A stretch of 64,000 bases of DNA from Brevibacillus_H sp049846925 (GTDB lineage Bacteria > Bacillota > Bacilli > Brevibacillales > Brevibacillaceae): positions 1 through 64,000 of the forward strand of contig NZ_JBNCMT010000021.1 in NCBI RefSeq assembly GCF_049846925.1, given 5' to 3'. The notes beneath the pieces are model-generated. The model was given only the letters and a program-made list of their open reading frames with translations. It was not told where the DNA came from and made no database searches. Of this stretch, positions 15,949-24,970 are shown in pieces. The first letter of the stretch is position 1. Every line of letters starts with the position of its first letter. The position numbers and the translations under genes are program-made.

Positions 15949-15966
15949 TTGGCAGGATAATTGCAT
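15949..15966 (+). promoter_or_regulatory. Sigma-54 (-24/-12) promoter upstream of rpoN
   Basis: TTGGCAGG-ATAA-TTGCA matches the sigma-54 consensus YTGGCACG-N4-TTGCW with one mismatch and exact spacing. It lies 61 bases before the rpoN ATG on the same strand, so rpoN may be autoregulated. Confidence 0.6.
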
Positions 15967-16026
15967 GTTAGTTAGAATAATATGCATATAGATATATAGA
16001 AACTTGAAAAGGGAGGCGGAGCCAGT

Positions 16027-17409
16027 ATGAATATGGGGTTTGGCTTATATCAAGAACAAACATTAAAACTGGTAATGACGCCGGAGCTTAGACAGGCTAT
16101 CACAATCTTGCAATATTCCGCCACAGATCTTTTATCATATCTTCAAGAACAAGCAGCAGAGAATCCGGTAATTGAACTGCACGAAGTAAGTGCGACTGCT
16201 GAACGTTTGGAGCAGAAACGCCCAACCGAACGAGTAGAAATTGATTGGAAAGAAATCGCACAGAATCAAGATCGCAGCGATTATTCTGTGAATAAAAATG
16301 AAAGCACTTACAATCCGCTCGATTATGTTCAAGCTTCCGATAAAACCCTTTATGATTACTTGACCTCACAACTTGGCTTCACAAAGGGACTGACCTCTTC
16401 CCAGAAACAAATGGGACTTTTCTTGATCGGGAATATCAATGAAAAAGGGTATCTGGAAGTGAGTCTGGAGGAAGCCAGTCAACGATTGGGTGTATCGATA
16501 CTTGAGCTCGAACCTGTTTTGACCATCATTCAACGGTTTGATCCTGTTGGCGTAGGTGCACGCAATCTGGAAGAGTGTCTGGTTTTGCAACTTCAGTATG
16601 AAGGCTACAATGATGAACACACGATTGCAGTTGTTCTTGATCACCTTCAGGATTTGGCAAACAATCGTTTTTCACGAATTGCTGAAAAGTTGCAAATCAC
16701 GGTTCAGCAAGTTCAGGAAATCGCAGATGTTGTAAAGACGCTGAATCCCAGACCAGGAGCAGCTTATGGAGCAGGGGAGACCCGGTATATCGTCCCTGAT
16801 GTAGCCGTAGAAAAAATATCCGGTGAATACGTGGTATTCGTCAATGATGTTTCTACGCCTCGCCTATCGATTAATCGTTTTTACGAAAAGATGCTCAAAG
16901 AAAACAAGACACAGGAAGAGGCAAAGCAATTTATTCATGATAAACTGAATGCAGCGATCTGGTTAGCGAAAAGCCTGGAGCAACGGCGATTGACTCTGCT
17001 TAAAGTAACGCAAGCCATTGTGGAAATGCAACGGGAGTTCTTTGATCGTGGTGTTCATTATTTGAAACCGATGACGCAAAAAGAGATCGCTGAAAAAGTG
17101 AACCTGCATGAATCAACAGTGAGCAGAGCGACAAGCAATAAGTACGTCCAGACGCCTCGTGGTGTTTTTGAATTAAAGTACTTTTTCACATCCGCCCTGA
17201 CTACTGCCTCCGGTGAATCTGCCTCTTCTGAAAGTGTGAAGAAGCGGATTAAAGCACTGATTGATGCAGAAGACAGGAAGCAGCCGCTATCCGATCAAAA
17301 ATTATCGGAACTGCTGGACAAAGAAGGCATTGAAATCTCAAGGAGAACGGTTGCCAAATATCGTGAAGAGATGATGATTGCCTCTTCTGCCAAAAGGAAA
17401 CGATATTGA
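16027..17409 (+). CDS. rpoN: RNA polymerase sigma-54 factor
   Basis: A 460-residue protein. The N-terminal activator-interacting region is MGFGLYQEQTLKLVMTPELRQAI; the core-binding domain follows; the C-terminal helix-turn-helix region is MTQKEIAEKVNLHESTVSRA and the RpoN box appears as SRRTVAKYREEM near residue 443. GGGAGGCGGAG precedes the ATG. Also called sigL in Bacillus. It needs AAA+ enhancer-binding activators, none of which is encoded in this window. A glutaredoxin-like gene follows within 20 bases. Confidence 0.96.
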   Translation: MNMGFGLYQEQTLKLVMTPELRQAITILQYSATDLLSYLQEQAAENPVIELHEVSATAERLEQKRPTERVEIDWKEIAQNQDRSDYSVNKNESTYNPLDYVQASDKTLYDYLTSQLGFTKGLTSSQKQMGLFLIGNINEKGYLEVSLEEASQRLGVSILELEPVLTIIQRFDPVGVGARNLEECLVLQLQYEGYNDEHTIAVVLDHLQDLANNRFSRIAEKLQITVQQVQEIADVVKTLNPRPGAAYGAGETRYIVPDVAVEKISGEYVVFVNDVSTPRLSINRFYEKMLKENKTQEEAKQFIHDKLNAAIWLAKSLEQRRLTLLKVTQAIVEMQREFFDRGVHYLKPMTQKEIAEKVNLHESTVSRATSNKYVQTPRGVFELKYFFTSALTTASGESASSESVKKRIKALIDAEDRKQPLSDQKLSELLDKEGIEISRRTVAKYREEMMIASSAKRKRY

Positions 17410-17427
17410 TATAGAGAGGCAGAGTGG

Positions 17428-17709
17428 TTGAAAATGGAGAGACTTCCATTTCAAATCGTTTTATATGGACGTCCGGGATGTCACTTGTGTGATGATGTGG
17501 AGAAATTGATCAAGCGGGTCGGGAGGGAGTTTCCCTTGATCCTTACACTGGTTGACATCACCGGAGACGATGAGTTGCACCAGAAACACATGTTTACAAT
17601 CCCGGTGGTCGCCATTGACGGTGAAGAAGTGTTTCCTTCCGTTACCTCTGTAGTGACGGAGTATGAATTTCGAGAAGAACTGACCCGTCGTGCTCGCTTG
17701 TTTGCGTAA
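17428..17709 (+). CDS. Glutaredoxin/thioredoxin-like protein
   Basis: A 93-residue thioredoxin-fold protein with the redox motif CHLC in YGRPGCHLCDDVEKL and the cis-Pro segment FTIPVVAIDGEEVFP. The TTG at 17428 is chosen because AGAGAGG lies 8 bases upstream; an ATG two codons later is possible. It lies directly after rpoN and before the glycolytic promoter. Substrate unknown. Confidence 0.8.
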   Translation: MKMERLPFQIVLYGRPGCHLCDDVEKLIKRVGREFPLILTLVDITGDDELHQKHMFTIPVVAIDGEEVFPSVTSVVTEYEFREELTRRARLFA

Positions 17710-17725
17710 GCTTTTATAGATGGAC

Positions 17726-17754
17726 TTGTAACGAAATGGAATTTGCGTTACTAT
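17726..17754 (+). promoter_or_regulatory. Promoter of the cggR-glycolytic operon
   Basis: TTGTAA and TACTAT are separated by exactly 17 bases. The CggR operator begins about 35 bases downstream of the -10 box, as in B. subtilis where CggR blocks from a downstream site. Confidence 0.6.
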
Positions 17755-17789
17755 ACATGTATAGAGGCTTTTCTTTTTTTTGCTCTATG

Positions 17790-17825
17790 TGGGACAAAAA
17801 ATGTATAACCGGGACCGAAATAGTC
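17790..17825 (+). promoter_or_regulatory. CggR operator
   Basis: The arrangement TGGGAC-N6-TGTA-N4-CGGGAC-N6-AGTC reproduces the known B. subtilis CggR operator architecture CGGGAC-N6-TGTC-N4-CGGGAC-N6-TGTC with exact spacings. It lies between the promoter and the cggR start, 26 bases before the gene. Confidence 0.85.
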
Positions 17826-17850
17826 CCTATTCTCCAAAAGGAGATGAGGT

Positions 17851-18876
17851 ATGCGCCAGCTAATCGAGGTACAGAAAAAACTAGTGCCTGATCTTATGGA
17901 TGTCCTTCGCAAAAGATTTACGCTGCTGCAATCCATTTACCACCTGCAACCAATTGGACGAAGAGCGTTGGCTCAGACCATGCAGACGACAGAGCGGATT
18001 CTTCGTGCGGAAGTGGACCTGTTAAAAGAAATGGGGCTACTCGATGTATCGCCCGCAGGAATGAGCTGCACTGTTGAAGGAATCAGGGTCTTGGAACAAA
18101 TGGAGGAAATGGCAGAAGACATTTTTGGTCTGAACGAACTGTCTCGTCTGCTGCAACAACGACTCGATGTAGAGCAAGTCGTGGTCGTGCCTGGTAACGC
18201 TGATATTTCAGACGGTGTGAAACAGGAACTTGGCAGAGCAGGCGCACGAATTTTGAAACAGACCGTGCGTGAGGGTGATGTCGTTGCTGTTACCGGAGGT
18301 TCGACGATTGCCAGTGTTGCTTCCCATTTAACTCCATCGGCAGTGCTCCGCAGTGTACAGTTTGTACCTGCCCGTGGGGGACTTGGTGAGAAAGCAGAAC
18401 TTCAGGCCAACACACTTGTATCCCTGATGGCAGCGAAAACGGGTGGAACGTATCGCTTGTTGCACGTTCCAGATCGATTGGGACCGGATGCATTTCATAC
18501 ACTTGTAGCAGAGCCGCAGGTAGCAGAAGTGCTTTCGCTAGTTCGATCTTCCCGAGTGGTCCTGCACGGAATCGGTGATGCCATTACGATGGCAAAACGA
18601 CGGCAGTACGGAACAGAGGAATTGTTGGAATTACATCGCTTGGGAGCAGTTTCGGAGGCTTTCGGTTACTATTTCAATGACAAAGGTGAGATTGTACATC
18701 GGATGCCGACGATTGGGCTTCAGTTGGAAGATGTTAAGGAAGCAGAAGTAGTCATTTCCATCGCAGGCGGAAGCAGCAAAGCACACGCAATTCTTTCCTT
18801 TGCCAAGCATAAGTGCCAAAATATACTTATTACGGATGAGGGAGCAGCAAGAGCACTCCTTGAAAAGACCGTGTAA
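17851..18876 (+). CDS. cggR: Central glycolytic genes regulator
   Basis: A 341-residue SorC-family repressor. An N-terminal winged helix (residues ~20-70, ILRAEVDLLKEMGLLDVSPAGM) is followed by a sugar-phosphate-binding domain (VVAVTGGSTIASVASHL near 150 and GGSSKAHAI near 306). In Bacillus fructose-1,6-bisphosphate relieves repression of gapA and downstream genes. AAAGGAGATGAGG precedes the ATG. Its own operator lies immediately upstream. It heads the operon, though here an antiporter gene separates it from gap. Confidence 0.95.
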   Translation: MRQLIEVQKKLVPDLMDVLRKRFTLLQSIYHLQPIGRRALAQTMQTTERILRAEVDLLKEMGLLDVSPAGMSCTVEGIRVLEQMEEMAEDIFGLNELSRLLQQRLDVEQVVVVPGNADISDGVKQELGRAGARILKQTVREGDVVAVTGGSTIASVASHLTPSAVLRSVQFVPARGGLGEKAELQANTLVSLMAAKTGGTYRLLHVPDRLGPDAFHTLVAEPQVAEVLSLVRSSRVVLHGIGDAITMAKRRQYGTEELLELHRLGAVSEAFGYYFNDKGEIVHRMPTIGLQLEDVKEAEVVISIAGGSSKAHAILSFAKHKCQNILITDEGAARALLEKTV

Positions 18877-18895
18877 GGAAGGATGACAGGCACTG

Positions 18896-20284
18896 ATGAG
18901 CCTCTTGTATTATGTCCCAATAGCAACATTAATCCTGGGTATTCTATTTTCGTTACTACTTGATTTCCCCATTCCGGCAATATTAGCAGTTACGATTCTT
19001 GTTACGCTTTTCGTCGGGAAGAGATTAGGGCATCTCTTACACAGTCAAATTCGAGCTGGATTGCAAGGAATCAAGCAAACGAAGCCTGTCTTATATATTC
19101 TGGCACTTGTCGGAATATTAATCCCACTGCTGATGATGAGTGGGACGATTCCCGGGATTATTTACTACGGGTTAGGGGTCGTAAATATAAGTTATTTGCT
19201 GGTCATTGGCTTTCTTTTAACTTCACTTGTTTCGTATCTGCTTGGGACATCGGTGGGCACACTAAGCACGATTGGTCTTTCGATCGTTGGAATTGCCCAT
19301 GCTTCACAGATATCCCTTGCCATGGTGGCTGGAGCGTTGATATCCGGGGCGATGGTCGGGGAGCGTTTCTCGCCTGTATCGAGTAGCAGGCTTCTGGCGA
19401 TCAGCAGCATCGAAGGAGATGCAGAGCGAATCAGTAGCATTTCAAGAAAAACAGGTCTGCTTGCCTTTGGTGTTACTGGACTGCTCTTTCTTGGATTGGA
19501 TATTTTTCGCACGAACGGAGCAGGAACGGATATCATCGAGAATTACCAACACTTGCTACAAACACATTTTCCGATATCCTTACTCTCATTGGCGCCACTA
19601 GCAGCGATTATCGGTTCATTTTTGTTTCGAATAAAGGCAATCCCTTCCCTTCTTATTGGGATTATGGTCTCATTTGTACTTATGGTTTTGCAAAGGCCAA
19701 TAGGGATCCAAGAATTTGTCTCATCGATGTTTCTCGGATTTGATTTGAATTCGGGGACTGTGCTGGATGAACTGGTTCACGGCGGTGGCATGATACCAAT
19801 TTTGACCGTTTTGTTGCTCATTGCTCTGGCGGGTTTTCTGAACGGTATCTTGCAAAATGCGAATCTTTTGAAACCGATTGTCGACAAACTGATGGGTAAT
19901 ACAGATAAAATGGGAAACCTAGTTTTCAAAAGTGTTGGGCTCTCGTTGTTGGTCATTATCATCAGTTGCAATCAAACCATTCCCTTACTCATTCTTGGCA
20001 GTACCTTGTATCGGCGATTTGCTCAATTTCCGAATGGAAAAGAGCTTCTCGGTAGAACCTTACTAGATGCAACGATGGTAATGCCTGTGTTGGTTCCGTG
20101 GAATGGGTTATCGATGGTTATGAGCGTCACATTAGGGGTTAAGACAACAGAAGCTCTCCCATTTCTATGGTTTGCCCTTTTATTACCAATTATCACGATT
20201 CTTTTCAGTTATTTCGATAACTCACATAAATTTGGGACGAAAAACACCAAAGATTTTCACGTAAATAAAGAGGAGGTTTTTTAA
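18896..20284 (+). CDS. NhaC-family Na+/H+ antiporter
   Basis: A 462-residue polytopic membrane protein with about 11-12 hydrophobic helices. Segments SYLLGTSVGTLSTIGLSIVGIA and ALISGAMVGERFSPVSSSRLLAI match the NhaC antiporter family. It starts 19 bases after cggR and ends one base before the gap ATG, so the gap ribosome binding site (GAGGAGG) lies inside its last codons; it is fully embedded in the glycolytic operon and should be under CggR control. The ion and exchange partner are family inference. Confidence 0.85.
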   Translation: MSLLYYVPIATLILGILFSLLLDFPIPAILAVTILVTLFVGKRLGHLLHSQIRAGLQGIKQTKPVLYILALVGILIPLLMMSGTIPGIIYYGLGVVNISYLLVIGFLLTSLVSYLLGTSVGTLSTIGLSIVGIAHASQISLAMVAGALISGAMVGERFSPVSSSRLLAISSIEGDAERISSISRKTGLLAFGVTGLLFLGLDIFRTNGAGTDIIENYQHLLQTHFPISLLSLAPLAAIIGSFLFRIKAIPSLLIGIMVSFVLMVLQRPIGIQEFVSSMFLGFDLNSGTVLDELVHGGGMIPILTVLLLIALAGFLNGILQNANLLKPIVDKLMGNTDKMGNLVFKSVGLSLLVIIISCNQTIPLLILGSTLYRRFAQFPNGKELLGRTLLDATMVMPVLVPWNGLSMVMSVTLGVKTTEALPFLWFALLLPIITILFSYFDNSHKFGTKNTKDFHVNKEEVF

Positions 20285-20285
20285 C

Positions 20286-21290
20286 ATGGTAAAAGTAGGG
20301 ATTAATGGTTTCGGACGAATTGGACGTAACGTATTTCGTGCAGCAGTAGGTAATCCAAATCTTGAGATCGTAGCAATCAATGACTTAACAGATGCTAAAA
20401 CATTGGCTCATTTGTTAAAATACGACAGCGTTCATGGTGTTCTCGATTTGCCAGTAGAAGTATCCGGGAGCAACCTGATTGTCGGTGGCAGAGAAATTAA
20501 GGTATTGGCTGAGCGTGACCCGGCTCAACTCAAATGGGGCGAGTACGGTGTTGAGATCGTAATTGAATCGACAGGTCGTTTCACAAAACGTGAAGATGCA
20601 GCGAAACACCTGGAAGGCGGAGCGAAAAAAGTAATTATCTCCGCACCTGCAACAAATGAAGATATTACTGTGGTAATGGGTGTTAACCACGAGCAATATG
20701 ATCCAGCTCAGCACACGGTTATCTCTAACGCATCTTGTACTACGAACTGCTTGGCTCCATTTGCAAAAGTTCTTTTGGAGAAATACGGTATCGTCCGTGG
20801 CTTGATGACGACTGTTCACTCCTATACCAATGACCAACAAATTCTTGACCTGCCGCACAAAGACCTTCGTCGTGCTCGTGCAGCGGCTGAGAACATCATC
20901 CCAACATCTACAGGTGCTGCTAAAGCAGTTTCCTTGGTACTTCCAGAGCTCAAAGGCAAATTGAATGGTATGGCGATGCGTGTGCCAACGCCGAACGTTT
21001 CTGTTGTTGACTTGGTAGTTGAAGTGAAGCAAGATGTTACGGTTGAAGAAGTGAATGCAGCATTGAAGGAAGCAGCAGAAGGTCCGCTGAAAGGCGTGCT
21101 GGCATACTCTGACGAGCCGCTCGTTTCTTCTGACTACATTGGTAACCCGACTTCCTCTACAATTGATGCTTTATCTACGATGGTGATCGATGGAAACATG
21201 GTGAAAGTAGTTGCTTGGTATGATAATGAGTGGGGTTACTCAAACCGTGTAATTGACTTATGCGAATATGTTGCACAGCGTGGCCTCTAA
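20286..21290 (+). CDS. gap: Glyceraldehyde-3-phosphate dehydrogenase (glycolytic, NAD+)
   Basis: A 334-residue type I GAPDH. The Rossmann segment VGINGFGRIGRN starts at residue 4; the catalytic Cys lies in SNASCTTNCLAP (~152) and NEWGYSNRV is near the end. It converts glyceraldehyde-3-phosphate to 1,3-bisphosphoglycerate in the cytoplasm. Being directly downstream of the CggR operator it corresponds to gapA. A hairpin terminator lies between it and pgk. Confidence 0.97.
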   Translation: MVKVGINGFGRIGRNVFRAAVGNPNLEIVAINDLTDAKTLAHLLKYDSVHGVLDLPVEVSGSNLIVGGREIKVLAERDPAQLKWGEYGVEIVIESTGRFTKREDAAKHLEGGAKKVIISAPATNEDITVVMGVNHEQYDPAQHTVISNASCTTNCLAPFAKVLLEKYGIVRGLMTTVHSYTNDQQILDLPHKDLRRARAAAENIIPTSTGAAKAVSLVLPELKGKLNGMAMRVPTPNVSVVDLVVEVKQDVTVEEVNAALKEAAEGPLKGVLAYSDEPLVSSDYIGNPTSSTIDALSTMVIDGNMVKVVAWYDNEWGYSNRVIDLCEYVAQRGL

Positions 21291-21318
21291 ACCTTACAAT
21301 AGTTACGGTGTGAATAGC

Positions 21319-21345
21319 GAAAGGGAGAGGAACCTCTCCCTTTTC
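21319..21345 (+). terminator. Attenuating terminator between gap and pgk
   Basis: GAAAGGGAGAGG/CCTCTCCCTTTTC is a perfect stem with a minimal AA loop, followed by TTTTC. It likely lowers transcription into pgk relative to gap, or marks an RNA processing site. Confidence 0.65.
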
Positions 21346-21400
21346 ACGTGCCTTATCATTGAATAAATATTGGTTTTGCCAAGCCGAGGAGGACCCGTCC

Positions 21401-22582
21401 GTGAACAAAAAGTCGATCCGAGAAGTAGAACTGTCAGGAAAACGTATTTTTTGCCGTGTGGATTTCAACGTACCCATGCAAGATGGTGTAATAACGGATG
21501 ACACGCGTATTCGTGCAGCACTCCCTACGATTCAATATCTGGTTGAACAAGGGGCTAAAGTCATTTTAGCCAGTCACTTTGGTCGTCCAAAAGGAAAAGT
21601 AGTTGATGAGATGAGACTTACTCCAGTTGGTGTACATCTCTCCACATTACTTGGTAAAGCAGTTAAGAAGGTTGATGATTCAATTGGTTCGGAAGTGGAG
21701 CAAGCTGTGTCAGCTATGCAAAACGGGGATGTACTTTTATTAGAAAACGTTCGTTTCCACGCAGGTGAAGAGAAAAACGATCCTGAGTTGGCTCAAAGCT
21801 TCGCAAAGTTAGCGGATGTGTTCGTTAATGATGCTTTCGGAGCGGCTCACCGTGCACATGCATCTACTGCGGGAATTGCTCAATACATACCGGCTGTTGC
21901 TGGACTATTAATGGAAAAGGAAATCGAGTTTTTAGGTGGAGCGCTGTCCAATCCGAAGCGTCCATTCACTGCGATTATCGGCGGAGCAAAAGTGAAAGAT
22001 AAAATCGCTGTAATTGAGAACTTGCTGACCAAAGTGGATACGCTGATCATCGGTGGCGGCATGGCGAATACTTTTATCAAAGCACAGGGCCACGGTGTTG
22101 GTTCTTCCCTTTGTGAAGATGATAAGCTGGAACTGGCACAAAGCTTGATGGCACAAGCAAAAGAACGAGGTGTTCAATTGCTGATGCCAGTTGATGTCAT
22201 CGTTGCAGACAAATTTGCTGCGGATGCCAACACGCAGGTTGTTGCTATTGATGCGATTCCAGATGGTTGGATGGCTCTCGATGTAGGACCAAAGAGTGTT
22301 GAATCATTCCGAAATGCAATCCAGGCTTCCGAGACCATCATCTGGAATGGACCGATGGGTGTATTTGAAATGGATGCTTTTGCTAAAGGTACAATTGGTG
22401 TAGCAGAAGCGATGGCAGACTCCACAGGAATGACGATTATTGGTGGCGGAGACTCTGTAGCTGCCGTTGAAAAAGCGCATGTCGCTGAGAAGATGTCGCA
22501 CATTTCCACTGGCGGAGGTGCTTCTCTGGAGTTCATGGAGGGCAAAGACCTGCCAGGTGTAACTGCGTTGCAAGATAAATAA
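21401..22582 (+). CDS. pgk: Phosphoglycerate kinase
   Basis: A 393-residue enzyme. The GTG at 21401 is chosen because GAGGAGG lies 8 bases upstream. Motifs include RVDFNVPMQDG near residue 20, LASHFGRPKGK near 60 and the C-terminal nucleotide site TIIGGGDSVAAVEK. It makes ATP from 1,3-bisphosphoglycerate. The stop is 27 bases before tpiA. Confidence 0.97.
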   Translation: MNKKSIREVELSGKRIFCRVDFNVPMQDGVITDDTRIRAALPTIQYLVEQGAKVILASHFGRPKGKVVDEMRLTPVGVHLSTLLGKAVKKVDDSIGSEVEQAVSAMQNGDVLLLENVRFHAGEEKNDPELAQSFAKLADVFVNDAFGAAHRAHASTAGIAQYIPAVAGLLMEKEIEFLGGALSNPKRPFTAIIGGAKVKDKIAVIENLLTKVDTLIIGGGMANTFIKAQGHGVGSSLCEDDKLELAQSLMAQAKERGVQLLMPVDVIVADKFAADANTQVVAIDAIPDGWMALDVGPKSVESFRNAIQASETIIWNGPMGVFEMDAFAKGTIGVAEAMADSTGMTIIGGGDSVAAVEKAHVAEKMSHISTGGGASLEFMEGKDLPGVTALQDK

Positions 22583-22609
22583 AAAAGAATGATTGGGAGG
22601 ATAACTGGG

Positions 22610-23374
22610 ATGAGAATGCCTATATTGGCAGGAAATTGGAAAATGTTCAAGACGATTGCAGAAGCAACACAGTTTGCCAATCAATTGTTGGCTACTGATC
22701 CAATTCCTCATGTGGAAAAGGTGATTTGTGCACCTTTTACAGCATTACCTGCTCTTGCTCAAGTGTTGAAAGGCAGCGAATATGCACTTGGGGCTCAAAA
22801 TATGCACTTTGAAGAACAAGGGGCGTTTACAGGAGAAATCAGTCCTTTAATGCTTGCTGAACTTGGTGTCGAATATGTCATTCTTGGTCACTCCGAGCGC
22901 AGACAGTATTTTAATGAAACAGACGAAACGGTGAACAAGAAAGTGAAAGCAGCGTTGGCTCACGACTTGATTCCGATTGTATGTGTGGGTGAATCGCTGG
23001 AGGAGTATGAAGCGGGACAGACGGAAGCGGTAGTAAGCCGTCAGACAAAGCTCGCTCTTGCTGACATCAGCAAGGAACAATTGGCTACTCTCGTAATCGC
23101 TTATGAACCGATCTGGGCAATCGGAACAGGGAAGTCGTCTTCTGCTGAAGAGGCAAATCGTACAATCAGCTACATCCGTCAAGTGATCGCAAGTCAGTTT
23201 GATCAGGAAGCAGCCGACTCCGTTCGAATCCAGTATGGTGGCAGCGTCAAACCAGATAATGTAGCGAATTACCTTTCTCAGTCAGATATTGACGGAGCCC
23301 TTGTTGGCGGAGCCAGTTTGACTGTAGAAGGATACACCAGCTTGCTGGCTGGGGTAAGCGCAGCTAGGGGGTAA
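22610..23374 (+). CDS. tpiA: Triosephosphate isomerase
   Basis: A 254-residue TIM barrel. The ATG at 22610 follows GGGAGG. Catalytic Lys lies in GNWKM (~13), His in ILGHSERR (~98) and Glu in AYEPIWAIGTG (~168). The phosphate-binding YGGSVKPDN is near 215. It ends 5 bases before gpmI. Confidence 0.97.
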   Translation: MRMPILAGNWKMFKTIAEATQFANQLLATDPIPHVEKVICAPFTALPALAQVLKGSEYALGAQNMHFEEQGAFTGEISPLMLAELGVEYVILGHSERRQYFNETDETVNKKVKAALAHDLIPIVCVGESLEEYEAGQTEAVVSRQTKLALADISKEQLATLVIAYEPIWAIGTGKSSSAEEANRTISYIRQVIASQFDQEAADSVRIQYGGSVKPDNVANYLSQSDIDGALVGGASLTVEGYTSLLAGVSAARG

Positions 23375-23379
23375 GTGAG

Positions 23380-24921
23380 ATGGCGAATCGTCCGAAACCT
23401 GTTGCTTTGATTATTTTGGATGGATTTGGATTGCGTTCCGAAGAATACGGCAATGCTGTAGCTCAAGCGAACAAACCAAACTATGATCGCTTTTGGACTT
23501 CTTACCCACACGCCACTTTGCAAGCAAGCGGGCTTTCTGTTGGCTTGCCTGAAGGACAGATGGGTAATTCTGAAGTAGGTCATTTGAATATCGGTGCGGG
23601 ACGTGTTGTTTATCAGGATTTGACCCGTATCACCAAAGAAATTCGAGAAGGTGAGTTCTTTACGAATGAGACACTTCTCGGAGCGATTGCGCATTGCAAA
23701 CAAAAAGGAACGAAACTTCACTTGTTCGGTTTGCTCTCAGATGGTGGCGTGCATAGTCACATTTCTCATCTGTTTGCCATCTTGGAATTGGCTCAACAGG
23801 AAGATTTCCATGATGTCTATATTCACGCCTTCCTGGATGGCCGTGATGTTGCACCGGACAGTGCAGTTGGCTATATCGAAGAGTTGCAAGCAAAAATGAG
23901 CGAACTTGGAGTAGGGAAACTCGCTACTGTACAAGGACGCTACTACGCAATGGACAGGGACAAGCGCTGGGAACGGGTAGAGAAGGCGTATCGTGCCATG
24001 GTGTATGGCGATGCCCCTCACTATACCGACCCAGTAAAAGCGGTCAAAGAATCCTATGAGAAGTCGATTATGGATGAGTTTGTCATGCCGACCGTAATTG
24101 TCGATGAGCAAGGAGAACCAGTTGGAAAAGTGATGAACGAAGATGCGATTATCTTCTTCAACTTCCGTCCTGACCGAGCCATCCAGATGTCTCAGGCGTT
24201 TACAAACGAAGACTTCCGTGGATTTGATCGGGGAGAAGGCAGACCGCAACATCTGTATTTTGTATGCTTCACTCACTTTTCCGAAACCGTTGATGGTTAT
24301 GTAGCCTATAAACCGACCAATCTGGATAATACATTGGGTGAAATTCTGGCTCAAAACAATCTCAAGCAATTGCGGATTGCCGAGACGGAGAAGTATCCGC
24401 ATGTCACGTTCTTTTTCAGTGGGGGACGTGAGCAGGAATTCCCGGGAGAAAAACGCATTTTGATCCAATCTCCGAAAGTAGCTACATACGATTTGAAGCC
24501 GGAAATGAGTGCGTATGAGGTAACCGAAGCAGTTGTTGGCGAGATTGAGGCTGAGAATTTCGATGCGATCATCCTCAACTTTGCGAACTGTGATATGGTG
24601 GGACATTCTGGTATGATGGAACCAACGATCAAAGCGGTGGAAACCGTCGATGAGTGTCTGGGCAAGGTAGTCGATGCCATTCTGGCGAAAGACGGGGTAG
24701 CCGTTATTACCGCAGACCACGGCAATGCTGATCTGATGCTTGATCCAGAAGGACGTCCGATTACTTCGCACAGCACGTACCCAGTTCCTGTCATCGTAAC
24801 CAAACATGGTGTTGCGTTGCGTGAGGATGGGATTCTCGCAGATTTGTCACCAACGTTGTTAGAGCTTCTCGAGGTAAAACAACCTGTTGAGATGACTGGT
24901 CGTTCGCTTCTTTCGAAGTAG
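23380..24921 (+). CDS. gpmI: 2,3-bisphosphoglycerate-independent phosphoglycerate mutase
   Basis: A 513-residue metalloenzyme of the alkaline-phosphatase superfamily. The metal-binding LIILDGFGLR starts at residue 9, the catalytic Ser is in GNSEVGHLNIGAG (~63) and the C-terminal metal site is ADHGNADLM. It needs Mn2+ and is pH sensitive in spore-formers, a property tied to 3-phosphoglycerate storage in spores. Confidence 0.97.
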   Translation: MANRPKPVALIILDGFGLRSEEYGNAVAQANKPNYDRFWTSYPHATLQASGLSVGLPEGQMGNSEVGHLNIGAGRVVYQDLTRITKEIREGEFFTNETLLGAIAHCKQKGTKLHLFGLLSDGGVHSHISHLFAILELAQQEDFHDVYIHAFLDGRDVAPDSAVGYIEELQAKMSELGVGKLATVQGRYYAMDRDKRWERVEKAYRAMVYGDAPHYTDPVKAVKESYEKSIMDEFVMPTVIVDEQGEPVGKVMNEDAIIFFNFRPDRAIQMSQAFTNEDFRGFDRGEGRPQHLYFVCFTHFSETVDGYVAYKPTNLDNTLGEILAQNNLKQLRIAETEKYPHVTFFFSGGREQEFPGEKRILIQSPKVATYDLKPEMSAYEVTEAVVGEIEAENFDAIILNFANCDMVGHSGMMEPTIKAVETVDECLGKVVDAILAKDGVAVITADHGNADLMLDPEGRPITSHSTYPVPVIVTKHGVALREDGILADLSPTLLELLEVKQPVEMTGRSLLSK

Positions 24922-24970
24922 GTTTCGCTATCAATTTTCTCTATATATAAATGAAGGGGTTGGGTAAAAA

